DNA of 64,000 bases from Prevotella sp. E9-3. GTDB lineage: Bacteria > Bacteroidota > Bacteroidia > Bacteroidales > Bacteroidaceae. The notes under the pieces are model-generated. The model was not told the origin of the DNA. It did no database searches and worked only from the letters and a program-made list of their open reading frames with translations. Both the position numbers and the translations under genes were made by a program. Within the stretch, counting starts at the first letter, position 1. Each line of letters starts with the position of its first letter. Where the stretch lies: NCBI RefSeq assembly GCF_022024015.1, contig NZ_CP091786.1:62001-126000 (forward strand), read 5' to 3'. Below are positions 1-9,039 of the stretch, one piece after another.

Positions 1-1367
1 ACTTTCTTCGCAGTCTCCTTACCGCTGGCCATTGCGCGCACTACCAGTGAGGCACCGTTGGCGCTATCGCCACAGACAAACACGTTCTCAGGGTATTCAG
101 GATGCTCAGGCTTGAGGAATCCCATAGCGAGAAGGACGAGTTCGGCCTTGATAATCTCAGGCTTGCCTTTCTCAACCATGATGGGGCGACCGCCTTCAGG
201 ATTGGTTTTCCAGTCTATCTCCTGCACCTTTACGCCAGTCAGATGACCGTTCTCACCCAAGAACTCCAGTGTGTTGATGTTCCAGCGACGGGTGCAGCCC
301 TCCTCATGACTGGAAGTTGTTTTGAGTGTACGCGGCCAGTTGGGCCAAGGGCTCTGCGGGTCTTCTGGACCTTCAACAGGTTTGGGCATAATCTCTATCT
401 GAGTCACGCTCTTGCATCCTTGGCGGTGGGCAGTGCCAATGCAGTCAGAACCTGTATCGCCACCACCAATCACCAGCACATCCTTACCTTTGGCAGTGAT
501 ACGTTCGTCCTTACTAAATTCAATGCCTGCCAGCACACGGTTCTGCTGTGACAGCAGTTCGAGGGCGAAGTGAACGCCCTTGAGTTCGCGACCAGGAGCT
601 TTCAGGTCGCGAGCGGTTGGGGTGCCGGTAGAGATGATGACAGCGTCGAAGCCGGTTGAGAGCTGCGATGAAATCGCATCAGAAGAAATGGGACTGCCGT
701 ATTTGAACTCGATGCCTTCTTGTTCGAGCAGGGCGATGCGACGATCGATGACGGCCTTATTCAGTTTGAAGTTGGGGATGCCGTAGCGCAACAGTCCGCC
801 GGCGGCTTCGTTCTTCTCGAACACCGTTACCGTGTAGCCCATCAGGTTCAGGTCGTTGGCAGCAGCCAGTCCGGCAGGGCCGGCACCAATCACAGCCACC
901 TTCTTGCCATTCTCGCCTTGCGAGCGTCCTTCAGCCGAGCGGCGCTTGATGTTAATGTGAGGCTGGATAAAGCCCTCCTGAAAGGCCATCTCGGTGATGG
1001 CACACTCATCCTCACGGTTGGTGGTGGGCTCGTGGTTAAAGCGGTTCAGCACACAGGCCTTCTCACAGAGTGCCGGACAGATGCGACCAGTGAACTCGGG
1101 GAAGGGGTTGGTGCTGCTCAACAGCTTGTAGGCCAGTTCCCAGTCGCCCTTATACAGGGCATCGTTCCATTCGGGGGCTTTGTTGCCCAGCGGACAAGCC
1201 CAGTGGCAGAAAGGTACGCCGCAGTCCATGCAGCGCGAAGCCTGCAGTTTACGTTCGCGGACGCTGAGCGTCTGCTCTACTTCACCAAAATCGTGTATTC
1301 TATCGTGAATGGGGCGGTAGCCAGCCTCCTGTCGATGTATCTCTAAAAATGCTTTTGGATTTCCCAT
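1..1367 (-). CDS. gltD: Glutamate synthase small subunit, 3' end cut by window
   Basis: This is the NADPH-oxidising beta subunit of glutamate synthase, which feeds electrons to GltB for making glutamate from glutamine and 2-oxoglutarate. The ATG at 1367 begins MGNPKAFLEIHRQEAGYRP, and about 455 residues lie in the window. Near the N terminus are the Fe-S ligands (CMDCGVPFCHWAC, then CPALCEKAC). A dinucleotide-binding glycine motif (VAVIGAGPAGLAAA) follows, and near the edge is the closing VCGDSANGASLVV segment seen in this flavoprotein family. Only a few C-terminal residues should be missing. It lies 41 bases downstream of gltB in the same direction, so the two are probably one transcript. 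Assignment is firm from motifs and the gltB neighbour. Confidence 0.95.
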   Translation of the reverse strand, partial: MGNPKAFLEIHRQEAGYRPIHDRIHDFGEVEQTLSVRERKLQASRCMDCGVPFCHWACPLGNKAPEWNDALYKGDWELAYKLLSSTNPFPEFTGRICPALCEKACVLNRFNHEPTTNREDECAITEMAFQEGFIQPHINIKRRSAEGRSQGENGKKVAVIGAGPAGLAAANDLNLMGYTVTVFEKNEAAGGLLRYGIPNFKLNKAVIDRRIALLEQEGIEFKYGSPISSDAISSQLSTGFDAVIISTGTPTARDLKAPGRELKGVHFALELLSQQNRVLAGIEFSKDERITAKGKDVLVIGGGDTGSDCIGTAHRQGCKSVTQIEIMPKPVEGPEDPQSPWPNWPRTLKTTSSHEEGCTRRWNINTLEFLGENGHLTGVKVQEIDWKTNPEGGRPIMVEKGKPEIIKAELVLLAMGFLKPEHPEYPENVFVCGDSANGASLVVRAMASGKETAKK

Positions 1368-1370
1368 CTC

Positions 1371-1408
1371 AATTATCAATTATCAATTATCAATTGTCAA
1401 TTATCAAT
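1371..1408. repeat. Heptamer tandem repeat in the gltB-gltD gap
   Basis: Five copies of the 7-bp word AATTATC (one is AATTGTC) fill almost the whole 41-base gap between the gltB stop and the gltD start. Related heptamer runs recur across the window, both between and inside genes. The run occupies the place where the gltD ribosome binding site should lie. Confidence 0.8.
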
Positions 1409-4400
1409 TTAATAGTCGCGCTGGACGTTCTCGATTTTTTCTTTCAGCTTCTGCATCTTTTCCTCCTCGAGAACGCGCTTGTACTCGATGGGCACCACCT
1501 GAATGAAGTCCTCAATATAGCGATGCCAGTTGTCGAGCATCCTTCCTGCAAGGGCCGATCCTGTGTGCAGATAGTGCTGACGAATGAGTTCGAGCAGTTC
1601 TTTGCGCGATACAGAGTCCTCGACCAGCGATAGCTCCACCATATCCATATTACAGAAATAGTCGAATGTGTGGTCGGGGTCATAGACATAGGCCACACCG
1701 CCTGACATACCAGCAGCGAAGTTGCGGCCCGTCTTACCAAGAACCACCACACGACCGCCAGTCATATACTCGCAGCAGTGATCGCCGGCGCCCTCGATAA
1801 CGGCGATGGCACCCGAGTTGCGCACACCAAAGCGTTCGCCCACCTTACCGTTGACGTAGAGTTCTCCACTGGTGGCGCCATACAGACCGGTGTTGCCAGC
1901 GATGATGTTTTCCTCAGCATGGAAATCCTCACTACTTCTGACAGGAGGAAGAATAGAGATGCGACCACCTGAGAGTCCTTTTCCAAAATAGTCGTTACAC
2001 TCTCCTTCGAGTTTCAGGTTCACACCCTTCACGGCAAATGCACCAAAACTCTGACCGGCTGAGCCTTTGAACTTGATATTGATAGTACTGTCGGGCAGTC
2101 CCTCTTCACCATATTTCTTGGCGATGGCACCTGAGAGCATTGTACCCACGGCACGGTCGGTATTCTTAATGGCGTACGAGGCCTCACCTCCGTTTCCTCT
2201 CTCAGAGGCGAGGGGAGTAGATAGAATTTCATTGAAGTCCGCCAATATCTGCTTGTTGAGTTGGTTGCCGCTAACCTCTGTGTATGCCCCGCGGTCCCAA
2301 TAAAGCGCCTTGTCAGTGTCAGGCTTGTGAAGCAAGCGACCGAAGTCAATGGTCGCCCATTTGTCGGTGACACTACTCCCCTCTCCACTCGGAGAGGGGC
2401 TGGGGGTGAGGCTTTCAATCAGTTCGGTCCGTCCTATAATCTCCTTCAGACTCTTTACGCCGATTTCAGCAAGGTATTCTCTCACCTGTTGGGCCAGGAA
2501 CGTAAAGTAGTTTACCACATACTCTGCACGACCTTCAAAGTGCTTGCGCAGCTCAGGATTCTGAGTAGCCACACCCATGGGACAAGTATTGGTGTTGCAC
2601 TTACGCATCATCACACAGCCCAGCACAATAAGCGGCAGCGTACCAAACGAGAACTCGTCGGCACCGAGCATCGCCATGATAATCACGTCCTTGGCGGTTT
2701 TCAGCTGTCCGTCGGTCTGCAGGCGCACCTGATTTCTCAAACCGTTGCGTACCAGCGTCTGCTGAGTCTCGGCCAGTCCTATTTCAGGTGAGATTCCTGC
2801 GAATCGCATACTTGATGCGGGACTTGCACCCGTACCACCTTCGGCACCGCTGATTACAATGAGGTCGGCCTTAGCCTTCGCCACACCGGCAGCAATGGTT
2901 CCTACGCCACTCTCGGCAACAAGCTTTACGCTGACGGCAGCCGTGGGGTTGATGTTCTTCAGGTCGAAGATGAGCTGTGCCAAGTCCTCGATACTATAGA
3001 TGTCATGATGAGGTGGGGGAGAGATGAGCGAGATGCCGGGGATGGCATTACGCGTCTTGGCAATGATGTCGTTCACCTTAAAACCGGGCAGTTGACCGCC
3101 CTCACCGGGCTTAGCACCCTGGGCCACCTTAATTTGTATTTCTTCTGCGTTCACCAAGTATTCGGCAGTAACGCCGAAACGACCAGATGCAATCTGCTTA
3201 GTCTTACTGCTGAGGCTTACGCCGTCAACCTCAGTATGATAACGGCTGTTGTCCTCGCCACCTTCACCAGTATTAGAGCGCGTACCCAGTTTGTTCATGG
3301 CCAGTGCCAAAGCCTCGTGGGCTTCAATGCTCAAAGCACCAAACGACATGGCACCGGTGACAAAATGCTTCACGATGCTCTCTACAGGCTCAACCTCAGC
3401 CTCACCCCCAGCCCCTCTCCGATTGGAGAGGGGAGTAGATACTTTCTTGAAGCGAAGGAAATCACGCAGGAAAATGGGAGATTCTTTTTCATCTACTGAC
3501 CTAGCCCACTCCTTAAACAGTTCATAGTTGCCTGTTCTGCAGGCGATTTGCAGTTTGGCTATGGTCTCAGGATTCCAAGCGTGTTGGATGCCGTCCTTGC
3601 GCCAAGAGAATTGACCGTGGTTAGGAAGGTAACCACTCCCCTCTCCAATCGTAGAGGGGTCGGGGGTGAGGCTGAATCGTATTTGATCCCTCGCAATCTC
3701 CTTCAGGCCCACACCGCCGATGGTGCTTACTTCAGTACCGAAGTAGCGGCGCAGCAAGTCCTCGCTCAGTCCGATGCTCTCGAAAATCTTGGCTCCACGA
3801 TATGAGCGGATGGTAGAGATACCCATCTTACTCATGATCTTCTTCAAGCCCTTGTCCACGGCCTTGATATAGTTTTTCTCGGCAGTAGCATACTCCTCCT
3901 GAATCTTGTGTTTCTTCACCAGATCATCCAGCACGGCAAAGGTCATGTAAGGACAGAGAGCGCTGGCGCCATAGCCCAACAACAGGGCGGCGTGCATCAC
4001 CTCGCGAATCTCACCACTTTCCACAATCAGAGCTGTCTGCACACGCTTGCCCACGCTAATCAGGTAATGGTGAACGGCCGATACTGCAAGGAGAGAAGGG
4101 ATGAAAGCCCACCCCGTCCCCTCCCCAAGGGAGGGGTCTTCGTTTACCTTATCTGTAAGAATGATATAGTTGTAACCATCATCTACTGCCTGTTCTGCAT
4201 TCTTGCAAAGATTATCCAAAGCAGTTCTTAAATTCTCACCAGCCTGATTCCAATCTGGCTCCCCTCCCTTGGGGAGGGGCTGGGGGTGGGCTAATGACAA
4301 TTTTATTGTCTTGAATCCCTTGTAGCGGATGTTACAAAGAATATCGAGTTGTGTGTTGGTCAATACGGGTTGTGGCAGGCGCACCATCTTACAGTTAGAG

Positions 4401-6130
4401 GCATCGGGTGTCAGGATGTTCGTTCCCACGGCGCCGATATACTCTGTCAGACTCATCACCAGCTCCTCGCGGATGGGGTCGATGGCAGGGTTGGTGACCT
4501 GTGCAAACTGCTGACGGAAGTAATTGAAAAACACCTGCGGACGGTCTGAGATGATGGCCAGTGGAGTGTCATTACCCATAGCTGCCACAGGTTCCTGTCC
4601 GGCGGTAGCCATGGGGATGATGGTCTTGTCGATATCCTCCTGACCAAAGCCGAAGGTTACGAGCTTCTGCTCAAGGTCGCTTACTGAGTTATCTACCTTT
4701 CGGCCGCTCTTCAGCTTCTCCAGTTGCACGCGGTTCTCAGCCAACCACTCACGGTAAGGATGAGCCTTAGCCAACTGTTCCTTGATTTCTTCGTCATAGT
4801 AAATCTTGCCTTCCTGGGTGTCAATGAGCAGAATTTTTCCAGGTTGCAGGCGACCTTTCGATACCACATCGCCCGGTTCAAAATCCATCACGCCCACCTC
4901 AGAGGCTACCACCATCATACCCTGTTTGGTGATGGTGTAGCGACTGGGGCGCAAGCCGTTACGGTCGAGCATACCGCCTGCATAGCGACCATCGCTGAAC
5001 AGCAGAGCGGCAGGACCATCCCAGGGCTCCATCAGGATAGAGTGATATTCATAGAAGGCTTTCAAATCTTCTGAAATGGGGTTCTTGTCGTTGAAACTCT
5101 CAGGCACCAGGATCGCCATGGCCTGTGGCAGCGAGAGTCCGCTCATCATCAGGAACTCGAACACGTTGTCGAGTGATGCCGAGTCGCTCATTCCTTCCTG
5201 TACGATGGGGCGCAGGTCTTTGATGTCGCCCAGTGCCTCACTGTTCAGCACACTCTCGCGAGCCTTCATCCAACCGCGGTTGCCACGAATGGTGTTGATC
5301 TCGCCGTTGTGGGCCAACAAACGGAATGGCTGGGCCAGCTTCCATTTAGGGAATGTGTTTGTGCTGAAACGTGAATGAACCAGCGCCAGTCCGCTTGTGA
5401 AATAGTCGTTCGAGAGATCAGGGAAGTAACGACGCAGCTGTCCGCTGGTCAGCATACCTTTGTAGATGATATTCTTTGAGGAAAGAGAACAGATGTAGAA
5501 GTCATCAACAGCCTCACCCCCGACCCCTCTCCCAGAGGCGAGGGGAGTAGATGCCTTTGCTAATTCCGCAACTCTATTCTCGATTCTTTTCCTTATTATA
5601 TATAATACACGCTCAAATGCCTTTTCTTCTTCGACAGGGTTGTAATCACTCCCCTCGCCCTTTGGAGAGGGGCCGGGGGTGAGGCTTCTCTTCACAAAAA
5701 TCTGCTTGATGTCGGGTTCCACCTCGCGGGCAGCCACACCCAGCACTTCAGGGTTGGTGGGCACCGTGCGCAGATGCATCAGTTGTAGTCCTTCGCGCTC
5801 AATCTCCTCTATCATTATAGAGAGAATCTGCTGCTGTGCCTGTTCGTCCTTAGGCAGAAACACCAGTCCTGTACCATACTTTCCTTTCTCTGGCACGGGA
5901 ATGCCCTGCAACAAAATAAACTCGTGAGGAATCTGTAACATGATACCGGCACCGTCGCCTGTCTTGTCGCGTGTCTCAGCGCCACGATGCTCCATATTCT
6001 CTAGCACTTTCAGTGCATTGTCCACCAGTTCATGACTCTTACCGCCGTGAATGTTCACCACCATGCCCACACCGCAGGCATCGTGCTCGTACTCGGGCTG
6101 GTATAGTCCTTTTCTTTCGCTTCTTTCCAT
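1409..6130 (-). CDS. gltB: Glutamate synthase large subunit with eight in-frame repeat insertions
   Basis: This is the catalytic alpha subunit, 1573 aa. It opens with a class II glutamine amidotransferase domain whose nucleophile should be Cys19 (DACGVG), preceded by an 18-residue propeptide. The central and FMN/2-oxoglutarate synthase domains follow. A Cys cluster near residues 1175-1190 (GCVMMRKCNTNTC) supplies the 3Fe-4S ligands, and the C-terminal glycine-rich beta-helix (GXXGXXXG pattern) completes it. The protein is longer than the roughly 1500 aa usual for the family, and the excess is explained by eight insertions of about 12-14 residues. These read SLTPxPSPxGEG or STPLxxxRGxGGEA and come from short hairpin repeats. 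All motifs of the enzyme are intact and the frame is open throughout. It is transcribed divergently from the PII gene with a well-formed promoter at 6172-6202. Confidence 0.97.
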   Translation of the reverse strand: MERSERKGLYQPEYEHDACGVGMVVNIHGGKSHELVDNALKVLENMEHRGAETRDKTGDGAGIMLQIPHEFILLQGIPVPEKGKYGTGLVFLPKDEQAQQQILSIMIEEIEREGLQLMHLRTVPTNPEVLGVAAREVEPDIKQIFVKRSLTPGPSPKGEGSDYNPVEEEKAFERVLYIIRKRIENRVAELAKASTPLASGRGVGGEAVDDFYICSLSSKNIIYKGMLTSGQLRRYFPDLSNDYFTSGLALVHSRFSTNTFPKWKLAQPFRLLAHNGEINTIRGNRGWMKARESVLNSEALGDIKDLRPIVQEGMSDSASLDNVFEFLMMSGLSLPQAMAILVPESFNDKNPISEDLKAFYEYHSILMEPWDGPAALLFSDGRYAGGMLDRNGLRPSRYTITKQGMMVVASEVGVMDFEPGDVVSKGRLQPGKILLIDTQEGKIYYDEEIKEQLAKAHPYREWLAENRVQLEKLKSGRKVDNSVSDLEQKLVTFGFGQEDIDKTIIPMATAGQEPVAAMGNDTPLAIISDRPQVFFNYFRQQFAQVTNPAIDPIREELVMSLTEYIGAVGTNILTPDASNCKMVRLPQPVLTNTQLDILCNIRYKGFKTIKLSLAHPQPLPKGGEPDWNQAGENLRTALDNLCKNAEQAVDDGYNYIILTDKVNEDPSLGEGTGWAFIPSLLAVSAVHHYLISVGKRVQTALIVESGEIREVMHAALLLGYGASALCPYMTFAVLDDLVKKHKIQEEYATAEKNYIKAVDKGLKKIMSKMGISTIRSYRGAKIFESIGLSEDLLRRYFGTEVSTIGGVGLKEIARDQIRFSLTPDPSTIGEGSGYLPNHGQFSWRKDGIQHAWNPETIAKLQIACRTGNYELFKEWARSVDEKESPIFLRDFLRFKKVSTPLSNRRGAGGEAEVEPVESIVKHFVTGAMSFGALSIEAHEALALAMNKLGTRSNTGEGGEDNSRYHTEVDGVSLSSKTKQIASGRFGVTAEYLVNAEEIQIKVAQGAKPGEGGQLPGFKVNDIIAKTRNAIPGISLISPPPHHDIYSIEDLAQLIFDLKNINPTAAVSVKLVAESGVGTIAAGVAKAKADLIVISGAEGGTGASPASSMRFAGISPEIGLAETQQTLVRNGLRNQVRLQTDGQLKTAKDVIIMAMLGADEFSFGTLPLIVLGCVMMRKCNTNTCPMGVATQNPELRKHFEGRAEYVVNYFTFLAQQVREYLAEIGVKSLKEIIGRTELIESLTPSPSPSGEGSSVTDKWATIDFGRLLHKPDTDKALYWDRGAYTEVSGNQLNKQILADFNEILSTPLASERGNGGEASYAIKNTDRAVGTMLSGAIAKKYGEEGLPDSTINIKFKGSAGQSFGAFAVKGVNLKLEGECNDYFGKGLSGGRISILPPVRSSEDFHAEENIIAGNTGLYGATSGELYVNGKVGERFGVRNSGAIAVIEGAGDHCCEYMTGGRVVVLGKTGRNFAAGMSGGVAYVYDPDHTFDYFCNMDMVELSLVEDSVSRKELLELIRQHYLHTGSALAGRMLDNWHRYIEDFIQVVPIEYKRVLEEEKMQKLKEKIENVQRDY
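2181..2413. repeat. Inverted pair 1 of in-frame hairpin repeats in gltB
   Basis: Two copies of a roughly 40-bp element lie in opposite orientation at 2181-2220 and 2373-2413. Each has an internal short inverted repeat (CCCCTC facing GAGGGG) and a GGGGGTGAGGC-type end. In GltB the upstream copy is read as SLTPSPSPSGEGS and the other as STPLASERGNGGEA. The 150 bases between them encode what looks like normal GltB sequence. Confidence 0.9.
3398..3675. repeat. Inverted pair 2 of in-frame hairpin repeats in gltB
   Basis: Copies lie at 3398-3439 and 3635-3675, again in opposite orientation. They are read in GltB as STPLSNRRGAGGEA and SLTPDPSTIGEGS. About 195 bases of normal-looking GltB coding sequence lie between them, just before the FMN-domain start (HFVTGAMSFGALS). 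Confidence 0.9.
4106..4292. repeat. Inverted pair 3 of in-frame hairpin repeats in gltB
   Basis: Copies lie at 4106-4138 and 4257-4292. They are read as EDPSLGEGTGWA and SLAHPQPLPKGGEPD. This pair is a slightly different subtype (core CCCCTCCCNNGGGAGGGG, end GGGGGTGGGCT) with a stronger internal hairpin. About 118 bases of ordinary coding sequence separate the two. Confidence 0.85.
5511..5686. repeat. Inverted pair 4 of in-frame hairpin repeats in gltB
   Basis: Copies lie at 5511-5552 and 5648-5686. They are read as STPLASGRGVGGEA and SLTPGPSPKGEGS. They bracket a short segment (FERVLYIIRKRIENRVAEL) that belongs to the normal amidotransferase domain, so the pair flanks host sequence and is not one inserted block. 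Confidence 0.9.
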
Positions 6131-6171
6131 ATTATCCTATATAAAAACTTCTCTTATCTTAAAATCGGGCG

Positions 6172-6202
6172 CAAAATTATAGCAGTATGTAAGAAAACCA
6201 AA
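6172..6202 (-). promoter_or_regulatory. gltB promoter
   Basis: On the minus strand, TTTG (6202-6199) is followed after exactly 19 bases by TAATTTTG (6179-6172). This is a near-perfect Bacteroidetes primary sigma promoter, about 45 bases upstream of the gltB ATG. Confidence 0.8.
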
Positions 6203-6347
6203 CTTATTTCCGACTTTTTAATCTACTTTTTTGGCAAAAGTAACAAATTGTAAGCAAAATGTTATGATTTCGTTACAGATTGTTATTTACCTTAAAAATC
6301 TACATTGAAAGGCATGAAAAGTGTATTTCTATGTTGGCAAAACACGG

Positions 6348-6355
6348 TAACTTTG
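6348..6355 (+). promoter_or_regulatory. -7 box of the PII-amtB promoter
   Basis: TAACTTTG fits the Bacteroidetes -7 consensus and lies 57 bases before the PII start. No good TTTG sits 19-21 bases upstream, which would suit a promoter needing an activator, for example one responding to nitrogen supply (inference). Confidence 0.55.
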
Positions 6356-6412
6356 CCCTCGAATTCAGAAAAGTCACAGTGACAAGTAGTATTAACTAAA
6401 AGGTTTTAAGGT

Positions 6413-6760
6413 ATGAAAAAGATTGAAGCAATTATCCGCAAGACCAAGTTTGAAGAGGTCAAGGAAGCCCTGCTGACGTCAGACATCAACTGGTTTGAGT
6501 ATCACGACGTGCACGGTATCGGACAGAGCCGACAGGAACGTATCTACCGTGGTGTGATGTATTCAACGGATGTCATCGAGCGTGTAGCTATTACTATTGT
6601 TTGTCGTGACCAGTTTCTCGACCCCACCATCAAGGTGCTGCTTGAGGTGGCCCATACCGGTGAGGTGGGCGACGGACGTATTTTCGTGAGCGATGTGCTG
6701 GAAACCTATTCTATTCGCACAGGCGAGAAAGGTGACACCGTATTGAGAGACAAGAAATAG
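6413..6760 (+). CDS. glnK: Nitrogen regulatory protein PII (GlnK type)
   Basis: A 115-aa trimeric signalling protein that senses ATP/ADP and 2-oxoglutarate and typically gates the ammonium channel beside it. The start MKKIEAIIRKTKFEEVKEAL matches the family. The T-loop (residues about 36-53) contains IYRGVMY, so both conserved tyrosines (Tyr45 and Tyr50, the uridylylated one in E. coli numbering 51) are present. The loop is one residue shorter than in E. coli GlnB. The TGEVGDGRIFV segment after the T-loop and the RTGEKGD C-terminal signature are intact. It lies 45 bases upstream of amtB, the classic glnK-amtB arrangement, and diverges from gltB, so it probably couples ammonium uptake to assimilation. 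Confidence 0.95.
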   Translation: MKKIEAIIRKTKFEEVKEALLTSDINWFEYHDVHGIGQSRQERIYRGVMYSTDVIERVAITIVCRDQFLDPTIKVLLEVAHTGEVGDGRIFVSDVLETYSIRTGEKGDTVLRDKK

Positions 6761-6765
6761 TTCGA

Positions 6766-6793
6766 CATTAAACATTAAAAATTAAACATTAAG
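6766..6793. repeat. Heptamer repeat between glnK and amtB
   Basis: Four 7-bp words (CATTAAA, CATTAAA, AATTAAA, CATTAAG) fill most of the 45-base spacer between the PII gene and amtB. It belongs to the same loose class of heptamer runs found elsewhere in the window. Confidence 0.7.
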
Positions 6794-6805
6794 ATTTTCA
6801 GGACT

Positions 6806-8062
6806 ATGAACGAAATAGGAATTTCACTTGATACTGTATGGATGCTATTGGCAGCCATGCTGGTTTTCTGGATGCAGCCCGGTTTTGCGCTTTGTGAGGC
6901 AGGTTTCACACGCGGTAAGAACACGGCAAACATCCTGATGAAGAATTTCGTTGACTTTATGTTCGGCTCGCTCTTGTTCTTCTTCCTCGGCTTCGGTTTT
7001 ATGTTTGGTGCCGATACGCTGGGAGGTTTTATGGGTATGCCCAACTGGGGCGACCTGAGTTTCTATGAGAGCGATCTGCCCGTTGAGGGTTTCTTGATTT
7101 TCGAGACCGTTTTCTGTGCCACCAGTGCTACCATCGTCAGCGGTGCTATGGCCGAGCGCACCAAGTTCTCGATGTACCTTATCTATAGTGCAGTCATCTC
7201 ACTGATTATCTATCCCATCGAGGGTCACTGGACCTGGGGTGGCGGCTGGTTGTGCAACGATGCTGTTGACAGCTTTATGATGACCACCTTTGGCGATGTG
7301 TTCCACGATTTCGCTGGTTCTGCAATTGTTCACTCTGTAGGTGGTGTGCTGGCACTGATTGGTGCTTTGGCACTGGGTCCCCGTGTGGGCAAGTATGACA
7401 AGGATGGTAAGAGTCGCGCTATCCCTGGTCACAACCTGGCCATGGCTGCTCTGGGTGTCTTCATCCTCTGGCTGGGATGGTTCGGTTTCAACCCCGGTTC
7501 TCAGTTGGCTGCCAGTGGCGAGGTGAACCGCGTGGCTATCTCTCATGTGTTCCTGACCACCAACCTGGCTGCTGCTGCCGGTGGTGTGGCAACAATGTTC
7601 CTCACCTATATCAAATACGGCAAGCCATCACTCTCACTGACGCTGAACGGTGTATTGGCAGGTCTGGTAGGTATCACAGCCGGTTGTGATCTCGTATCAC
7701 CCTTCGGTGCTATCATCATCGGTCTGGTTTGTGGCGTCGTACTGGTTTTTGCCATCGAGTTCATTGATCACAAACTGCACATTGACGACCCCGTAGGTGC
7801 TTCTTCTGTACACGGTGTCTGCGGTATTCTTGGAACCGTCATGACGGGTCTGCTGTCTGTCAGCAACGGTGCTTTCTACGGTCATGGATGGGGCTTCTTC
7901 GGTGCAGAGTGCTTCGGTGTCTTGGTGATTGACCTTTGGGCAGCTGCCTGTGGTGTGGCTCTGTTCTATGGAATAAAATATATTCATGGTTTGCGCGTTA
8001 ATAAACGTATAGAGGAAGAGGGACTTGATGTCTATGAACATGGCGAAAGCTGCTATAACTAA
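6806..8062 (+). CDS. amtB: Ammonium channel AmtB
   Basis: A 418-aa inner-membrane ammonium transporter with the roughly 11 hydrophobic segments expected. The N terminus has the family pattern WMLLAAMLVFWMQPGFALCEAGF. Near residue 160, the segment DFAGSAIVHSVGG carries the first conserved pore histidine. The segment DDPVGASSVHGVCGILG near residue 330 carries the second. There is no cleavable signal peptide of the E. coli type, and length is normal. It is the second gene of the PII-amtB operon and ends just before a heptamer repeat tract. The TAA stop is at 8060-8062. Confidence 0.97.
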   Translation: MNEIGISLDTVWMLLAAMLVFWMQPGFALCEAGFTRGKNTANILMKNFVDFMFGSLLFFFLGFGFMFGADTLGGFMGMPNWGDLSFYESDLPVEGFLIFETVFCATSATIVSGAMAERTKFSMYLIYSAVISLIIYPIEGHWTWGGGWLCNDAVDSFMMTTFGDVFHDFAGSAIVHSVGGVLALIGALALGPRVGKYDKDGKSRAIPGHNLAMAALGVFILWLGWFGFNPGSQLAASGEVNRVAISHVFLTTNLAAAAGGVATMFLTYIKYGKPSLSLTLNGVLAGLVGITAGCDLVSPFGAIIIGLVCGVVLVFAIEFIDHKLHIDDPVGASSVHGVCGILGTVMTGLLSVSNGAFYGHGWGFFGAECFGVLVIDLWAAACGVALFYGIKYIHGLRVNKRIEEEGLDVYEHGESCYN

Positions 8063-8157
8063 TTGAGAATTGACAATTGAGAATTGACAATTGAGAATTG
8101 ACAATTAATTATTGGGCGAAGCCGAACGGACAAATTTATAATTGATAATTGATGATT
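8063..8157. repeat. Heptamer repeats between amtB and the porin-like gene
   Basis: ATTGAGA and ATTGACA alternate three times at about 8064-8105, followed by a short unique stretch (8108-8135) and then ATTGATA words. The porin gene start and its ribosome binding site lie immediately after or inside the second tract. Confidence 0.8.
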
Positions 8158-8871
8158 ATGAAAAAGACAATTTTATTTGCTATGGGCCTGGCCATGAGCA
8201 TGATGGCCTTTGCACAGGGAGAAGACAAAGTTGAAACGACACTTGGTGCAGATTTCGTGAGCAGTTATATCTGGCGTGGTCAGGATTTGGGAAGCACAGC
8301 CGTTCAGCCTACTTTCGGCGTTGGCTATAAAGGATTGTCACTCAGTGCCTGGGGCAGTTACGGACTCGTGAATCCTGCCGACACCAAGGAGTTTGACCTT
8401 ACGCTGGCCTATACCATCGGTGGACTGAACATCGGTGTGTCAGACTATTGGTTTACAACTGGTGGCGATCCCGATGGACGCTATTTTAGATACAATGCCC
8501 ATGGCACCAACCATGTGTTCGAGGCCAATATCGGCTACGACTTCGGAGTGGCCAGTCTGCAGTGGTTCACCAACTTTGCCGGCAACGACGGTGTGAACAA
8601 AGACGGCGATCGTGCCTATAGCAGTTATGTAGAGGCAACCGTTCCTTTCACCCTCGGTGGAGTGGATTGGACAGCAACAGCAGGTGTCGTTCCCTTTGCC
8701 ACCGATTTCTACGGCACCACAGGGGCAGCCGTTACCAACCTCTCACTGAAAGCTACAAAAGAAGTGAAAGTGACCGACACCTTCCGTCTGCCCGTCTTCG
8801 GCCAGGTGGTAGCCAACCCATGCTCACAGAAAGCCTATATGGTGCTGGGCGTGTCGCTCGCTATCGATTGA
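8158..8871 (+). CDS. Outer-membrane porin-like protein (TorF-like) linked to amtB
   Basis: A 237-aa protein starting MKKTILFAMGLAMSMMAFAQG, a typical signal peptide cut after AFA. The mature part is built of alternating beta-strands with aromatic girdle residues (SSYIWRGQDLG near the N terminus, VLGVSLAI at the end), as in small outer-membrane barrels. The YIWRG motif near residue 42 resembles the TorF family of putative porins. The ATG at 8158 is preferred over an upstream in-frame TTG because it gives a clean signal peptide. It is 95 bases downstream of amtB and upstream of a terminator, so it is probably the third gene of the glnK-amtB unit. A role in letting ammonium or other small solutes cross the outer membrane is inference only. 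Confidence 0.75.
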   Translation: MKKTILFAMGLAMSMMAFAQGEDKVETTLGADFVSSYIWRGQDLGSTAVQPTFGVGYKGLSLSAWGSYGLVNPADTKEFDLTLAYTIGGLNIGVSDYWFTTGGDPDGRYFRYNAHGTNHVFEANIGYDFGVASLQWFTNFAGNDGVNKDGDRAYSSYVEATVPFTLGGVDWTATAGVVPFATDFYGTTGAAVTNLSLKATKEVKVTDTFRLPVFGQVVANPCSQKAYMVLGVSLAID

Positions 8872-8874
8872 TAT

Positions 8875-8960
8875 TTCGCGATTGTCGCGAACCATAATCT
8901 TTTTTTTAACTGATTTCCTGCCCCCTCTTCCGCGTGATGCCGAAGAGGGGAGCTTTTTTT
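8875..8960 (+). terminator. Terminator after the amtB operon
   Basis: There is a small hairpin, TTCGCGA facing TCGCGAA (8875-8891), with a T-run 8 bases later. A stronger one follows: CCCCTCTTC (8922-8930) facing GAAGAGGGG (8942-8950), then T7. The second is a good intrinsic terminator. Confidence 0.8.
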
Positions 8961-9039
8961 AATTGATAATTGATAATTCATAATTGTTTTCAGTGAACAA
9001 CTTATAATTAGACTTGCAAATGCATTATGAATTATGCAT

